This document shows, in pieces, positions 6,027 through 11,279 of a DNA stretch of 12,053 nucleotides. Source of the DNA: Patescibacteria group bacterium (GTDB lineage Bacteria; Patescibacteriota; Minisyncoccia; Minisyncoccales; GWA2-46-15); NCBI GenBank assembly GCA_018895125.1, contig JAHIOR010000022.1, positions 1-12,053 of the forward strand, read 5' to 3'. The notes under the pieces were generated by a model, which was given only the letters and a program-made list of their open reading frames with translations, had not been told where the DNA came from and did not search any database. Within the stretch, counting starts at the first letter, position 1; every line of letters starts with the position of its first letter. Both the position numbers and the translations under genes were made by a program.

Positions 6027-6439
6027 TACGTGTCTCGATTGCCTGACCGAGCTAGATTGTTTATAAAACGCCTTATTTTATTCGTAGATTCTAGTTCCAG
6101 AAATTCTTTCGGAGAAAGCCATCTAAATTCGTCATGCTCAAAGCTTAATTTTATGTCATCAGATTTTGTTTTAACAATATATGCAATAGTAACCCAAAAT
6201 TCGCCTTTATCGTTTTTATGTGATTCAACGTCGAAAGGTTTAATATCCTTAACTGATAGACCGCATTCTTCGTTAACTTCCCTGATTAATGCATTAAAGG
6301 CATCTTCGCCAAAATCTATTTCGCCACCGGGCAAATCCCATTTATTGGGGCTAGTTGGATCTGTAGAAGATCGATGCAATGATAAAACTTTTCCTTCGCT
6401 ATTTAAAATAATGGCTTTTTGAGTAACTCTTGTTTCCAT
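6026..6439 (-). CDS. NUDIX hydrolase
   Basis: A 137-residue NUDIX-domain protein expected to hydrolyse a nucleoside diphosphate linked to another moiety, using Mg2+. The NUDIX box is complete at about residues 38-61: G-x5-E (GEIDFGE), x7, REVNEECGL, with the catalytic REVxEE intact. It starts with a TQKAIILNSEGKVLSLHR strand and contains the NKWDLPGG lead-in. Size and layout resemble MutT-like housecleaning enzymes or small-molecule pyrophosphohydrolases; specificity cannot be read from sequence. There is no SD; TAAAAT sits six bases before the ATG, suggesting a leaderless mRNA. Its stop overlaps the next ORF as TAATG. The C-terminal tail LARSGNRDT is encoded by a short DNA motif also found inside the dikinase-like gene. 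Confidence 0.92.
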   Translation of the reverse strand: METRVTQKAIILNSEGKVLSLHRSSTDPTSPNKWDLPGGEIDFGEDAFNALIREVNEECGLSVKDIKPFDVESHKNDKGEFWVTIAYIVKTKSDDIKLSFEHDEFRWLSPKEFLELESTNKIRRFINNLARSGNRDT

Positions 6440-6445
6440 AAATTT

Positions 6446-6451
6446 ATTTTA
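6446..6451 (-). promoter_or_regulatory. -10-like hexamer for a leaderless NUDIX mRNA
   Basis: TAAAAT, AAATTT, ATG: a -10-like hexamer exactly six bases before the start codon. No SD and no clear -35. Confidence 0.4.
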
Positions 6452-6489
6452 GCGATTTTTGCTATCCCCTAATGACATGTCTCGGTCAG

Positions 6490-6518
6490 GGCTGATTTTA
6501 AGAATTTACTAAAATCAG
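6490..6518. repeat. Perfect 10-bp stem-loop at the 3' end of GIY-YIG copy A
   Basis: GCTGATTTTA and TAAAATCAGC flank a 9-base loop that includes the stop codon at 6498-6500. There is no T-run after it on the minus strand, so it is more likely an mRNA 3'-end stabiliser or weak terminator. Confidence 0.5.
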
Positions 6519-6737
6519 CTTCTTTTCTCGGCGCCAGCTTTTGATTTCTGCTTCACGCTTTAAGGCGCTACTTCGATCTATATATTGCTCGGTATACAAT
6601 ACTTTCTTTACTTTTTTTGATCGGGTATATGCTCCTCCCTTTCCTAAATTATGCTCTTTAAATCTGCGCCGCACATCAGTTGTAATGCCGGTATAGATCG
6701 TCTTATCTTCACATTCGATTAAGTATACATAATACAT
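6498..6737 (-). CDS. GIY-YIG nuclease-domain protein, copy A (UPF0213-like)
   Basis: A 79-residue stand-alone GIY-YIG domain similar to the YhbQ/UPF0213 family. Seen: the VYLI and YTG pair corresponding to the GIY...YIG signature (residues 4-7 and 15-17), the arginines at 23-25, the EH pair at 28-29, GGAYTRSKKVKKVLYTE at about 34-50, and ALKREAEIKSW at 58-68 with the conserved metal-binding Glu. The core is complete, so a nuclease is plausible, but the cellular role of this family is poorly defined. A close paralogue lies at 9266-9511; 63 of the first 76 residues are identical. No SD precedes the ATG. A 10-bp perfect stem (GCTGATTTTA/TAAAATCAGC, 6490-6518) covers its 3' end. Confidence 0.88.
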   Translation of the reverse strand: MYYVYLIECEDKTIYTGITTDVRRRFKEHNLGKGGAYTRSKKVKKVLYTEQYIDRSSALKREAEIKSWRREKKLILVNS

Positions 6738-6774
6738 GGTAAAGAATTTATGAAGTGTACATTTGCACTGTTGT

Positions 6775-6832
6775 GTTTAGTACCTTTTCACCTTCGTTTG
6801 TCGGCTGAGGCTATGGGACGATGTTAGAACCT
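6775..6832. repeat. Conserved-edge flanking module upstream of GIY-YIG copy A
   Basis: On the plus strand the segment begins GTTTAGTACC and ends ATGTTAGAACCT. The region upstream of GIY-YIG copy B (9586-9682) begins GTTTAGTATC and ends AGTATTAGAACTT, with a longer and different middle. The 6791-6811 part has the CCTTCG...CGG...AGG look of the hairpin at 7368. It is a likely non-coding repeat, partly co-duplicated with the gene. The rest of the 131-base gap shows nothing else clear. Confidence 0.4.
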
Positions 6833-6868
6833 TTTTATATAATTTAAAATAAAAAATATTTGATTTAA

Positions 6869-7336
6869 TTATTCGTCAATGCCTTCTGCTAGTAAATGAA
6901 AATGAAGATAATTTACCGTCTGATATGAAGGACCATTTGTGTATATTTTATATTTTTCAAGCTTTTCTTCTCTGATAATCTGTCCGATAATCGCATAAGC
7001 ATCGATAAGATACCCCTTATCTTCTTCAGAAATATCGCCAATATCTTTTATATCTTTTTTAGGGATTATCACATAATGAATGGTGGCTTCATGTACTGGA
7101 GAATCCATGACTATTGTTTTGTCAGTTTCTTTTACAATTAAAGGTATCAGTCCTGGTAGCTTTTGAATCCCGACAGAACCGATTAAACCCAATAACTCAT
7201 TTGGATTTAGACAATTTTCATCACAATAATCAACCGCCAAAAAAGACCGAGGCTGTACGTCTCTGAATAAATATCCACCGATTACTATTCCTACGATAAG
7301 AGTAATAATGGAGAACAATATAATTTTTTTGTTCAT
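6869..7336 (-). CDS. Membrane-anchored HIT-domain protein
   Basis: A 155-residue histidine-triad family protein. These enzymes are nucleotidyl hydrolases or transferases acting on nucleoside phosphoramidates or dinucleoside polyphosphates. The domain spans about residues 65-150: ATIHYVIIPKKDIKDIGDIS at 84-103 is the typical central strand and loop, and the C-terminal triad region reads NYLHFHLLA (142-150). H145 and H147 fill the second and third triad positions; the first is Tyr rather than His. The second His, the usual nucleophile, is kept. Unusually, residues 1-22 form a basic, hydrophobic signal-anchor (ILFSIITLIVGIVIGGYLF), which places the catalytic domain outside the membrane. A CDENC pair lies at 38-42. 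No SD precedes the ATG. Family is fairly sure, location inferred. Confidence 0.82.
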   Translation of the reverse strand: MNKKIILFSIITLIVGIVIGGYLFRDVQPRSFLAVDYCDENCLNPNELLGLIGSVGIQKLPGLIPLIVKETDKTIVMDSPVHEATIHYVIIPKKDIKDIGDISEEDKGYLIDAYAIIGQIIREEKLEKYKIYTNGPSYQTVNYLHFHLLAEGIDE

Positions 7337-7344
7337 ATTTTTAC

Positions 7345-7400
7345 TAGCTGCGGGGCTTGGATTCCCTCCTTCGCTAAAGCTACGGAAGGGCGCGGCGAAC
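7345..7400. repeat. REP-like GC-rich hairpin between HIT and SDR genes
   Basis: AGCTGCGGGG (7346-7355) repeats half of the palindrome at 5849-5868. It is followed by CCTTCGCTAAAGCTACGGAAGG (7368-7389, an imperfect stem) and a GC-rich GGCGCGGCG tail. From general memory such CCTTCG...CGG hairpins are frequent between CPR genes; this was not checked. Confidence 0.5.
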
Positions 7401-7420
7401 TAAGATTTTGCTGTATTCCC

Positions 7421-8263
7421 CTATATTACCCTATTCCCTCCGCCGACAAATAATCTTTGACCGGTTAGCCAATGTGCTTGCTCGGAAGCCAAAAAGACTA
7501 TGACATCGGCCACGTCTTCCGGTTGCCCAATTCTTCCAAGAGGACAATGCTTGGTCTGAAGCTCTTCAACTTTCTTGGACATCCAACCCGTTTGAATCGG
7601 TCCAGGTGCCACGATGTTTACAGTAATCCCATACTTTCCAAGCTCAACGGCAGCCGAGCGGCTGTAAGATTCCATTGCCGCTTTACTGGCACCGTAAGAA
7701 ATTGATGTTGGGAAGCATTCAGCCCAATCAGTGCTTACGTTGATAACTCTCCCCCATCTTGCATTTCTATTCTTATGACGCCGAGCAAATTCTTCCATCA
7801 TCAACGCGCTTGCCTTGGCGTTAACGGCGAAATGTTTTTCATACTTCTCGGCAGAAATAGTACTAGATATTAAACCAGTCAGGGTTTCTTTCGCGGAAAC
7901 TTGCGGATCAAACGTGTCTGGATCGCAATACGCAGCATTATTAACCAATATCTCAACTGGACCGAATATTTCTTCTGCCTTATCAAATAAAACGGGAATA
8001 GCTTTAATATCCGATAAATCAACTTCAAAAGCATCTGCTGTTCCGCCATCTTTCCGTATCTCTTCCGGGGTTTTATCAGCTGAAGAAGATCGTCTCTCTT
8101 TATAAAGAAGGTCTAAGTCTTTAGTCCGATCATTTTCTATTTTCAAATATGTAATAAAAACCTTGACTCCTTGCTTGGCAAGAGCCTTGGCAACTGCTGA
8201 GCCAATCCCGTGATTAGCGCCAGTGACAAGAGCGATTTTGTTTTTTAAGAGAAGGTCAATCAT
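7421..8263 (-). CDS. Short-chain dehydrogenase/reductase (SDR), classical type
   Basis: A 280-residue NAD(P)(H)-dependent oxidoreductase with a complete classical SDR motif set: TGANHGIG at 14-21 (cofactor loop), NNAA at 108-111, catalytic S177 in VINVS, and YGASK at 190-194 giving Tyr190 and Lys194. PGPIQTGW (220-227) and the ending RLFVGGG are typical of FabG-like members. It is longer than the usual 245-250 residues because of an insertion of about 30 residues after beta-2 (about 42-72, rich in charge and Ser) and an extended segment at 114-140. Substrate cannot be assigned; 3-oxoacyl reductase or sugar/alcohol dehydrogenase roles are both possible. No SD precedes the ATG. Composition is a little more GC-rich than neighbours, and the REP-like hairpin lies directly downstream. 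Confidence 0.92.
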   Translation of the reverse strand: MIDLLLKNKIALVTGANHGIGSAVAKALAKQGVKVFITYLKIENDRTKDLDLLYKERRSSSADKTPEEIRKDGGTADAFEVDLSDIKAIPVLFDKAEEIFGPVEILVNNAAYCDPDTFDPQVSAKETLTGLISSTISAEKYEKHFAVNAKASALMMEEFARRHKNRNARWGRVINVSTDWAECFPTSISYGASKAAMESYSRSAAVELGKYGITVNIVAPGPIQTGWMSKKVEELQTKHCPLGRIGQPEDVADVIVFLASEQAHWLTGQRLFVGGGNRVI

Positions 8264-8270
8264 GTTTTCT

Positions 8271-8290
8271 AAAAGGCGCCCGCACCTTTT
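8271..8290 (-). terminator. Weak terminator-like hairpin between AbiEii and SDR genes
   Basis: AAAAGG (8290-8285) and CCTTTT (8276-8271) on the minus strand enclose a GC-rich 8-base loop. There is no good T-tail, so termination is uncertain. Confidence 0.3.
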
Positions 8291-8318
8291 ATAAACTGAA
8301 TAGTGGCGATAAAATTTA

Positions 8319-8987
8319 TTACTTTCGCAAGCCCTTTTTTCCGATTTCCCCGCTCAAATCTTCAAAGAATTTTCTCATTTTTCCGTAATCAAATCCTTTT
8401 TTGATGAGAATCGGATCATCAAGCAATAACCCGCTTTTTAAGAATTGGCTGCCGCATTGGATTGGGTCAATGTGCCAGTCAAACTTAATTCTCGCCTGCC
8501 GTAAAAGTTCTAAAACGCTCCAATCCCCTTTCTTTAAAATCCAGTAGAGGTCAAAGAAATCTCGGCCGCGAGGATTCTGGTTGATGGTAAAAACCTTATT
8601 AACGGCGATGTCTTTTAGACTATCTACGGACAGGCCTTGTTTTTCCATCGGCTTTTCTATTTGCGGAAACGGGAAATAAGTGAATTCCACTTTCAGTATT
8701 CTTTTTCCGGAAAATAGCAGATGGAAAATATTTCTATTAAAAGATTGCTGGTAATCTATTTTCCGGAAACAGAGAGCTTGTTTTGCCTTGAATAAAAAAG
8801 GCGTTATGTCTTTGACGTCAAACTCTTTTTCTGAAAAGAAATCCAAGTCTTCGGAAAAACGGTGCCGTAAGTAAAATTTACTCAAAGCCGTTCCGCCGGT
8901 GAAATAGAAATGTTCTCTCAGCGCCGGCGCGGCGGAGACAAAATCGAGAAACTTTTCCTGTTCCGGCGTGGTCACTTTTTTCCCCAT
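8319..8987 (-). CDS. AbiEii/AbiGii-type nucleotidyltransferase (putative toxin)
   Basis: A 222-residue DUF1814/AbiEii-family nucleotidyltransferase, the toxin class of type IV toxin-antitoxin and abortive-infection (AbiE) systems. Family members transfer nucleotides to RNA targets; MenT-type relatives modify tRNA. Seen: FTGGTALSKFYLRHRFSEDLDFF across 29-51, with the GG/S motif and the two acidic residues D47 and D49; a probable third acidic position at E101 (KVEF); DIAVNK at 126-131; and RGRDFFDLYWIL at 140-151, the usual RxRDxxDL block. The core looks catalytically intact. The start overlaps the last 16 bases of the 66-residue ORF, so the pair is cotranscribed. No AbiEi-like HTH antitoxin is present nearby. 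Lone AbiEii-like proteins with other roles also exist. Confidence 0.85.
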   Translation of the reverse strand: MGKKVTTPEQEKFLDFVSAAPALREHFYFTGGTALSKFYLRHRFSEDLDFFSEKEFDVKDITPFLFKAKQALCFRKIDYQQSFNRNIFHLLFSGKRILKVEFTYFPFPQIEKPMEKQGLSVDSLKDIAVNKVFTINQNPRGRDFFDLYWILKKGDWSVLELLRQARIKFDWHIDPIQCGSQFLKSGLLLDDPILIKKGFDYGKMRKFFEDLSGEIGKKGLRK

Positions 8988-9172
8988 AGCAGAAAGCTCA
9001 AAAAGTTCTTTTTTTGAGGGTCTAGGTTCAACTTATCCCAGTATTTCAGCAAAAGCCGGCGGGAAATCTTTTTCCCGGCCAAGCCAAAATTGATCATCTG
9101 TTCCAATCGCCATTTGTTCCAGGCGTCCTTGTTTTGTTTCAGCCTTTTTGTGTCGACGTTCCAATTGTACAT
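8972..9172 (-). CDS. Small basic Trp-rich protein, candidate partner/antitoxin of the AbiEii gene
   Basis: A 66-residue protein I do not recognise as a named family. It is strongly basic, with tryptophans at 4, 18, 21, 45 and 63; residues 13-31 (NKDAWNKWRLEQMINFGL) and 35-48 look helical, and the C-terminus is FLSFLLWGKK. No HTH, signal peptide or membrane helix is evident. Its 3' end overlaps the AbiEii-type gene by 16 bases in another frame, and its upstream position is where an antitoxin is usually encoded, so a cognate antitoxin or RNA-binding partner is a reasonable inference. It is much smaller than known AbiEi antitoxins. No SD precedes the ATG at 9172. Confidence 0.7.
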   Translation of the reverse strand: MYNWNVDTKRLKQNKDAWNKWRLEQMINFGLAGKKISRRLLLKYWDKLNLDPQKKNFLSFLLWGKK

Positions 9173-9223
9173 ATTTATTTCGTTAGAATCAAACTTGTTT
9201 ATATTTTAACACGAAAAACGGGA

Positions 9224-9253
9224 AATTAAAAGACCGGCTGAAAACCGGTTTTA
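9224..9253 (-). terminator. Terminator after GIY-YIG copy B
   Basis: Minus strand: ACCGG (9249-9245) pairs with CCGGT (9237-9233) around a 7-base loop, followed by CTTTTAATTT. It lies downstream of the stop at 9266. The plus strand also has a short T-run, so it could work both ways. Confidence 0.65.
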
Positions 9254-9265
9254 TAAAAAATGGTG

Positions 9266-9511
9266 TCAACTCTGATTTTTGATTAAATTAAGTTTCTTTT
9301 TTCTTCGCCAGCCTTTGATTTCTGTTTCGCGCTTCAAGGCGTTGCTTCGGTCTATATATTGCTCGGTATATAATATTTTCTTTACTTTCTTTGATCGGGT
9401 ATATGCTCCTCCCTTACCCGAACTGTGCTCTTTGAGTCTGCGTTGTATGTCAGTTGTAATGCCGGTATAGATCGTCCCATCTCCACATTCGATTAAGTAT
9501 ACATAGTACAT
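9266..9511 (-). CDS. GIY-YIG nuclease-domain protein, copy B (UPF0213-like)
   Basis: An 81-residue paralogue of the protein at 6498-6737, differing at 13 of the first 76 residues; the DNA is also very similar, so the duplication is fairly recent. All signature residues seen in copy A are kept (VYLI, YTG, RR, EH, AYTRSKK, RETEIK), while the substitutions fall mainly at surface-type positions (E10G, K12G, N30S, L31S) and the tail. Conservation of the core with divergence elsewhere suggests both copies are under selection. No SD precedes the ATG; a small CGAAAC-TCT-GTTTCG hairpin lies 20-35 bases upstream. A terminator follows. Confidence 0.88.
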   Translation of the reverse strand: MYYVYLIECGDGTIYTGITTDIQRRLKEHSSGKGGAYTRSKKVKKILYTEQYIDRSNALKRETEIKGWRRKKKLNLIKNQS

Positions 9512-9529
9512 AGTAATAGCAATTGATAT

Positions 9530-9544
9530 ATCGAAACTCTGTTT
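9530..9544. repeat. Small inverted repeat upstream of GIY-YIG copy B
   Basis: CGAAAC and GTTTCG form a perfect 6-bp inverted repeat around a TCT loop shortly before the start codon. It could be an operator or leader hairpin. Confidence 0.35.
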
Positions 9545-9585
9545 CGTTATAAATTACGCAATTTCGTCGTATGCTGTGAGTTTCA

Positions 9586-9682
9586 GTTTAGTATCGATGA
9601 CGGTATTTTACCAACGCGTCTCGATCGCCCTAGTGCCGTCCGAATCCTTTTTCGGTCCGTGGATGGAATAGTATTAGAACTT
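9586..9682. repeat. Conserved-edge flanking module upstream of GIY-YIG copy B
   Basis: Counterpart of the 6775-6832 module: similar edges (GTTTAGTA... and ...TTAGAACTT) but a longer middle containing GTCCGAA/TTCGGTC (one mismatch) and TCTCGATCGCC. No ORF or RNA gene is evident in the whole 9512-9727 gap. Confidence 0.4.
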
Positions 9683-9727
9683 AGTTTATGAGGAATTTTG
9701 TTATTTTGAAGAATAGTTAAAAACCAT

Positions 9728-10417
9728 CTAAGATACTATTGCTTTTAATATTTCTTTCCCATACGTTAAGTTTTCAAATATGAAATCTGGATTTTCAACT
9801 TTTAATTCTTCCTTTGAATATTTTCCGGTTGTGACAGCAATAGTTCTAACTCCTGCTTCTTTTCCGGAAATTACATCTCTTGGTGTATCTCCAACAACAA
9901 AAATATTTTTATCAGACTTAAATCTAAAATTATCTTCAGCTCTTTTTATAGCTATCTTTACTAAATTAGTTCTATTTTCATCTTCACCGCCAAAGCCTCC
10001 AAGTTTAAAATAATCATTTAGATTGACATTTTTTAACTTTGCTCTAGCGATAGGTTCTAAATTCGCAGTAACTAATCCTAATAAAACACCGTTCTTTTCT
10101 AGTTTCCTCAGTAATTCTTCCACCCCGTCCAACAAATAAAGTTTATCACCAATAATATTCTTTTCATAAAAAACTGCCATTTCTTTCATTGCTTCATCTA
10201 TCTTTGATCTTATCCTTTGCTCGCTCGTTCCTTTTTTCTTTAAAACCTCCAATATTACCTGTTTGTCAGACTTTCCTGAATGATCAATAATATCAATACT
10301 TGCGTCTATCCCATAAACTTTTTCAAAAGCATAAGAAAAAGAAAGTGTATGCTTTTTATTACCCTTTTTAATTAGGGTTCCATCTATATCAAATAAAACT
10401 AATTTATTTTTATTCAT
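9728..10417 (-). CDS. HAD-superfamily phosphatase (phosphoglycolate-phosphatase-like)
   Basis: A 229-residue haloacid-dehalogenase-type hydrolase, expected to dephosphorylate a small phosphorylated metabolite with Mg2+. Motif I DIDGT (10-14) gives nucleophile D10 and acid/base D12; motif II is LVTAN with T117; a Lys for motif III lies in the RAKLKN region (126-129) or nearby; motif IV is VVGDTPRDV (174-182) with D177 and D181. A helical cap lies between about 18 and 90, the subclass I layout of Gph/PpaX-type enzymes. All motifs are intact. The promoter geometry is clear: TTGTCT, 17 bases, extended TGA-TAGAAT, then six bases to the ATG, with no SD, so the mRNA is probably leaderless. The terminator at 10471-10501 separates it from the kinase. 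Confidence 0.93.
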   Translation of the reverse strand: MNKNKLVLFDIDGTLIKKGNKKHTLSFSYAFEKVYGIDASIDIIDHSGKSDKQVILEVLKKKGTSEQRIRSKIDEAMKEMAVFYEKNIIGDKLYLLDGVEELLRKLEKNGVLLGLVTANLEPIARAKLKNVNLNDYFKLGGFGGEDENRTNLVKIAIKRAEDNFRFKSDKNIFVVGDTPRDVISGKEAGVRTIAVTTGKYSKEELKVENPDFIFENLTYGKEILKAIVS

Positions 10418-10423
10418 TAATTT

Positions 10424-10452
10424 ATTCTATCAAAAAATCGGTTAAAAGACAA
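10424..10452 (-). promoter_or_regulatory. Promoter for a leaderless HAD-phosphatase mRNA
   Basis: Minus strand: -35 TTGTCT (10452-10447), 17-base spacer, TGA directly before -10 TAGAAT (10429-10424), then AAATTA and the ATG. Transcription would start at or next to the A of the ATG. Confidence 0.6.
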
Positions 10453-10470
10453 TTCACAGCCTATTTAATA

Positions 10471-10501
10471 GATTAAAAAACCGCTGGGCGAACCATGCGG
10501 T
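10471..10501 (-). terminator. Intrinsic terminator after the kinase gene
   Basis: Minus strand: ACCGC (10501-10497) pairs with GCGGT (10484-10480), with TGG/CCA pairing inside, followed by TTTTTTAATC. It lies 19 bases after the kinase stop. Confidence 0.8.
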
Positions 10502-10519
10502 CTTTATTACTTATATCTT

Positions 10520-11149
10520 CTATTTAAGGCTCAAACAGGCAAGCAATTCTTGAAGACAATCCTCTCTACTGCCTTTTGTGTTAATTTCGTATTTAGTTAT
10601 CTCTGGCCAATTAAAATGCGAAAAGATCTCTCTCTGAACCGTGAATGCTCTATTATTTATTTCTTTTCCTCTACTCTCCTTTTTTGATAAATTACCCCGT
10701 GATAGAACGCGATTCCATGATTCATCATAATTTAAATAGCAATCTACTAGATAGCATGGACTCATCTCTTCTATAATCTCCTCTATATGAAGTTTATATT
10801 TTTCGTATGGTAGATTGTAATAGTGAATCCAGGAAATAAGACTTACTATTCCACGATCCAAAATTATATAATTATATTTTGTTATCTCGGTTTTCAGGGT
10901 TTTTATTCTTTCGCATTCTCTGGCCAAGCGTAATAAAATTTCTGTAGCAGGCGCGATTTCCAAAACCCCATCTCTAATTGCAAAATCAATGTTTGCTGTA
11001 ACTCTATTCCCAGTGTTATCTATCACCAGGCTTGATAAGCCTTTAGATGATAAATGTCTTTTAAAAAGACTAATCAGAGTTGTTTTGCCGGCCCCGTCAT
11101 AGCCTTCAAACAATATTATTTTGCCCTTTTCATATATAATATTTTTCAA
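10520..11149 (-). CDS. Thymidylate-kinase-like P-loop nucleotide kinase
   Basis: A 209-residue P-loop kinase resembling dTMP kinase, which phosphorylates dTMP to dTDP. GKIILFEGYDGAGKTT (9-24) contains the Walker A, in the EGxDGAGKTT form typical of thymidylate kinases. YIILDRG at 94-100 is the Asp-Arg (DR) motif, and an arginine-rich lid-like segment lies at about 147-167 (RVLSRGN...RGKEINNR). The central and C-terminal parts are divergent, so another (deoxy)nucleoside or small-molecule kinase cannot be excluded. The start is TTG: an AAAGGAG SD at 11157-11163 lies seven bases upstream, and the nearby ATGs are out of frame. The gene has its own promoter (11171-11198) and terminator (10471-10501). 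A partial copy of its 5' end sits upstream at 11234-11261. Confidence 0.85.
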   Translation of the reverse strand: MKNIIYEKGKIILFEGYDGAGKTTLISLFKRHLSSKGLSSLVIDNTGNRVTANIDFAIRDGVLEIAPATEILLRLARECERIKTLKTEITKYNYIILDRGIVSLISWIHYYNLPYEKYKLHIEEIIEEMSPCYLVDCYLNYDESWNRVLSRGNLSKKESRGKEINNRAFTVQREIFSHFNWPEITKYEINTKGSREDCLQELLACLSLK

Positions 11150-11156
11150 TGTGCAT

Positions 11157-11163
11157 CTCCTTT
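11157..11163 (-). promoter_or_regulatory. Shine-Dalgarno fixing the TTG start of the kinase
   Basis: AAAGGAG, seven bases before TTG at 11149. The ATG within the spacer is out of frame and meets a stop after a few codons, so TTG is the real start. Confidence 0.75.
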
Positions 11164-11170
11164 AAGCTAA

Positions 11171-11198
11171 AGAGTATCACAAAATATGGTATTGTCAA
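11171..11198 (-). promoter_or_regulatory. Promoter of the thymidylate-kinase-like gene
   Basis: Minus strand: consensus TTGACA (11198-11193), 16-base spacer, and extended -10 TGA-TACTCT (hexamer 11176-11171). The leader would be about 15-20 bases and contain the SD. Confidence 0.6.
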
Positions 11199-11233
11199 GC
11201 TGTTTCAAAATCAACTAAAGAGTCTATCCAATT

Positions 11234-11261
11234 ATAGCCTCCAAATAATATTATTTTGCAC
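11234..11261 (-). pseudogene. Decayed partial copy of the kinase 5' end
   Basis: This stretch matches 11099-11126, which encodes the P-loop start of the kinase, at 25 of 28 bases. On the minus strand it can be read KIILFGGY, versus KIILFEGY in the gene, but a stop precedes it in frame and the similarity fades after it. It is a short non-functional tandem duplication, spaced 135 bases from the original and lying just upstream of the kinase promoter. Confidence 0.65.
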
Positions 11262-11279
11262 CATCATAATAATTAAATA

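Noticed and set aside
6775..6832. Possible integron attC site (TTCTAACATCGTCC on the minus strand)
   Set aside because: One end resembles an RYYYAAC core, but the other end has no inverted GTTRRRY partner and no integrase is present, so the attC model does not fit.
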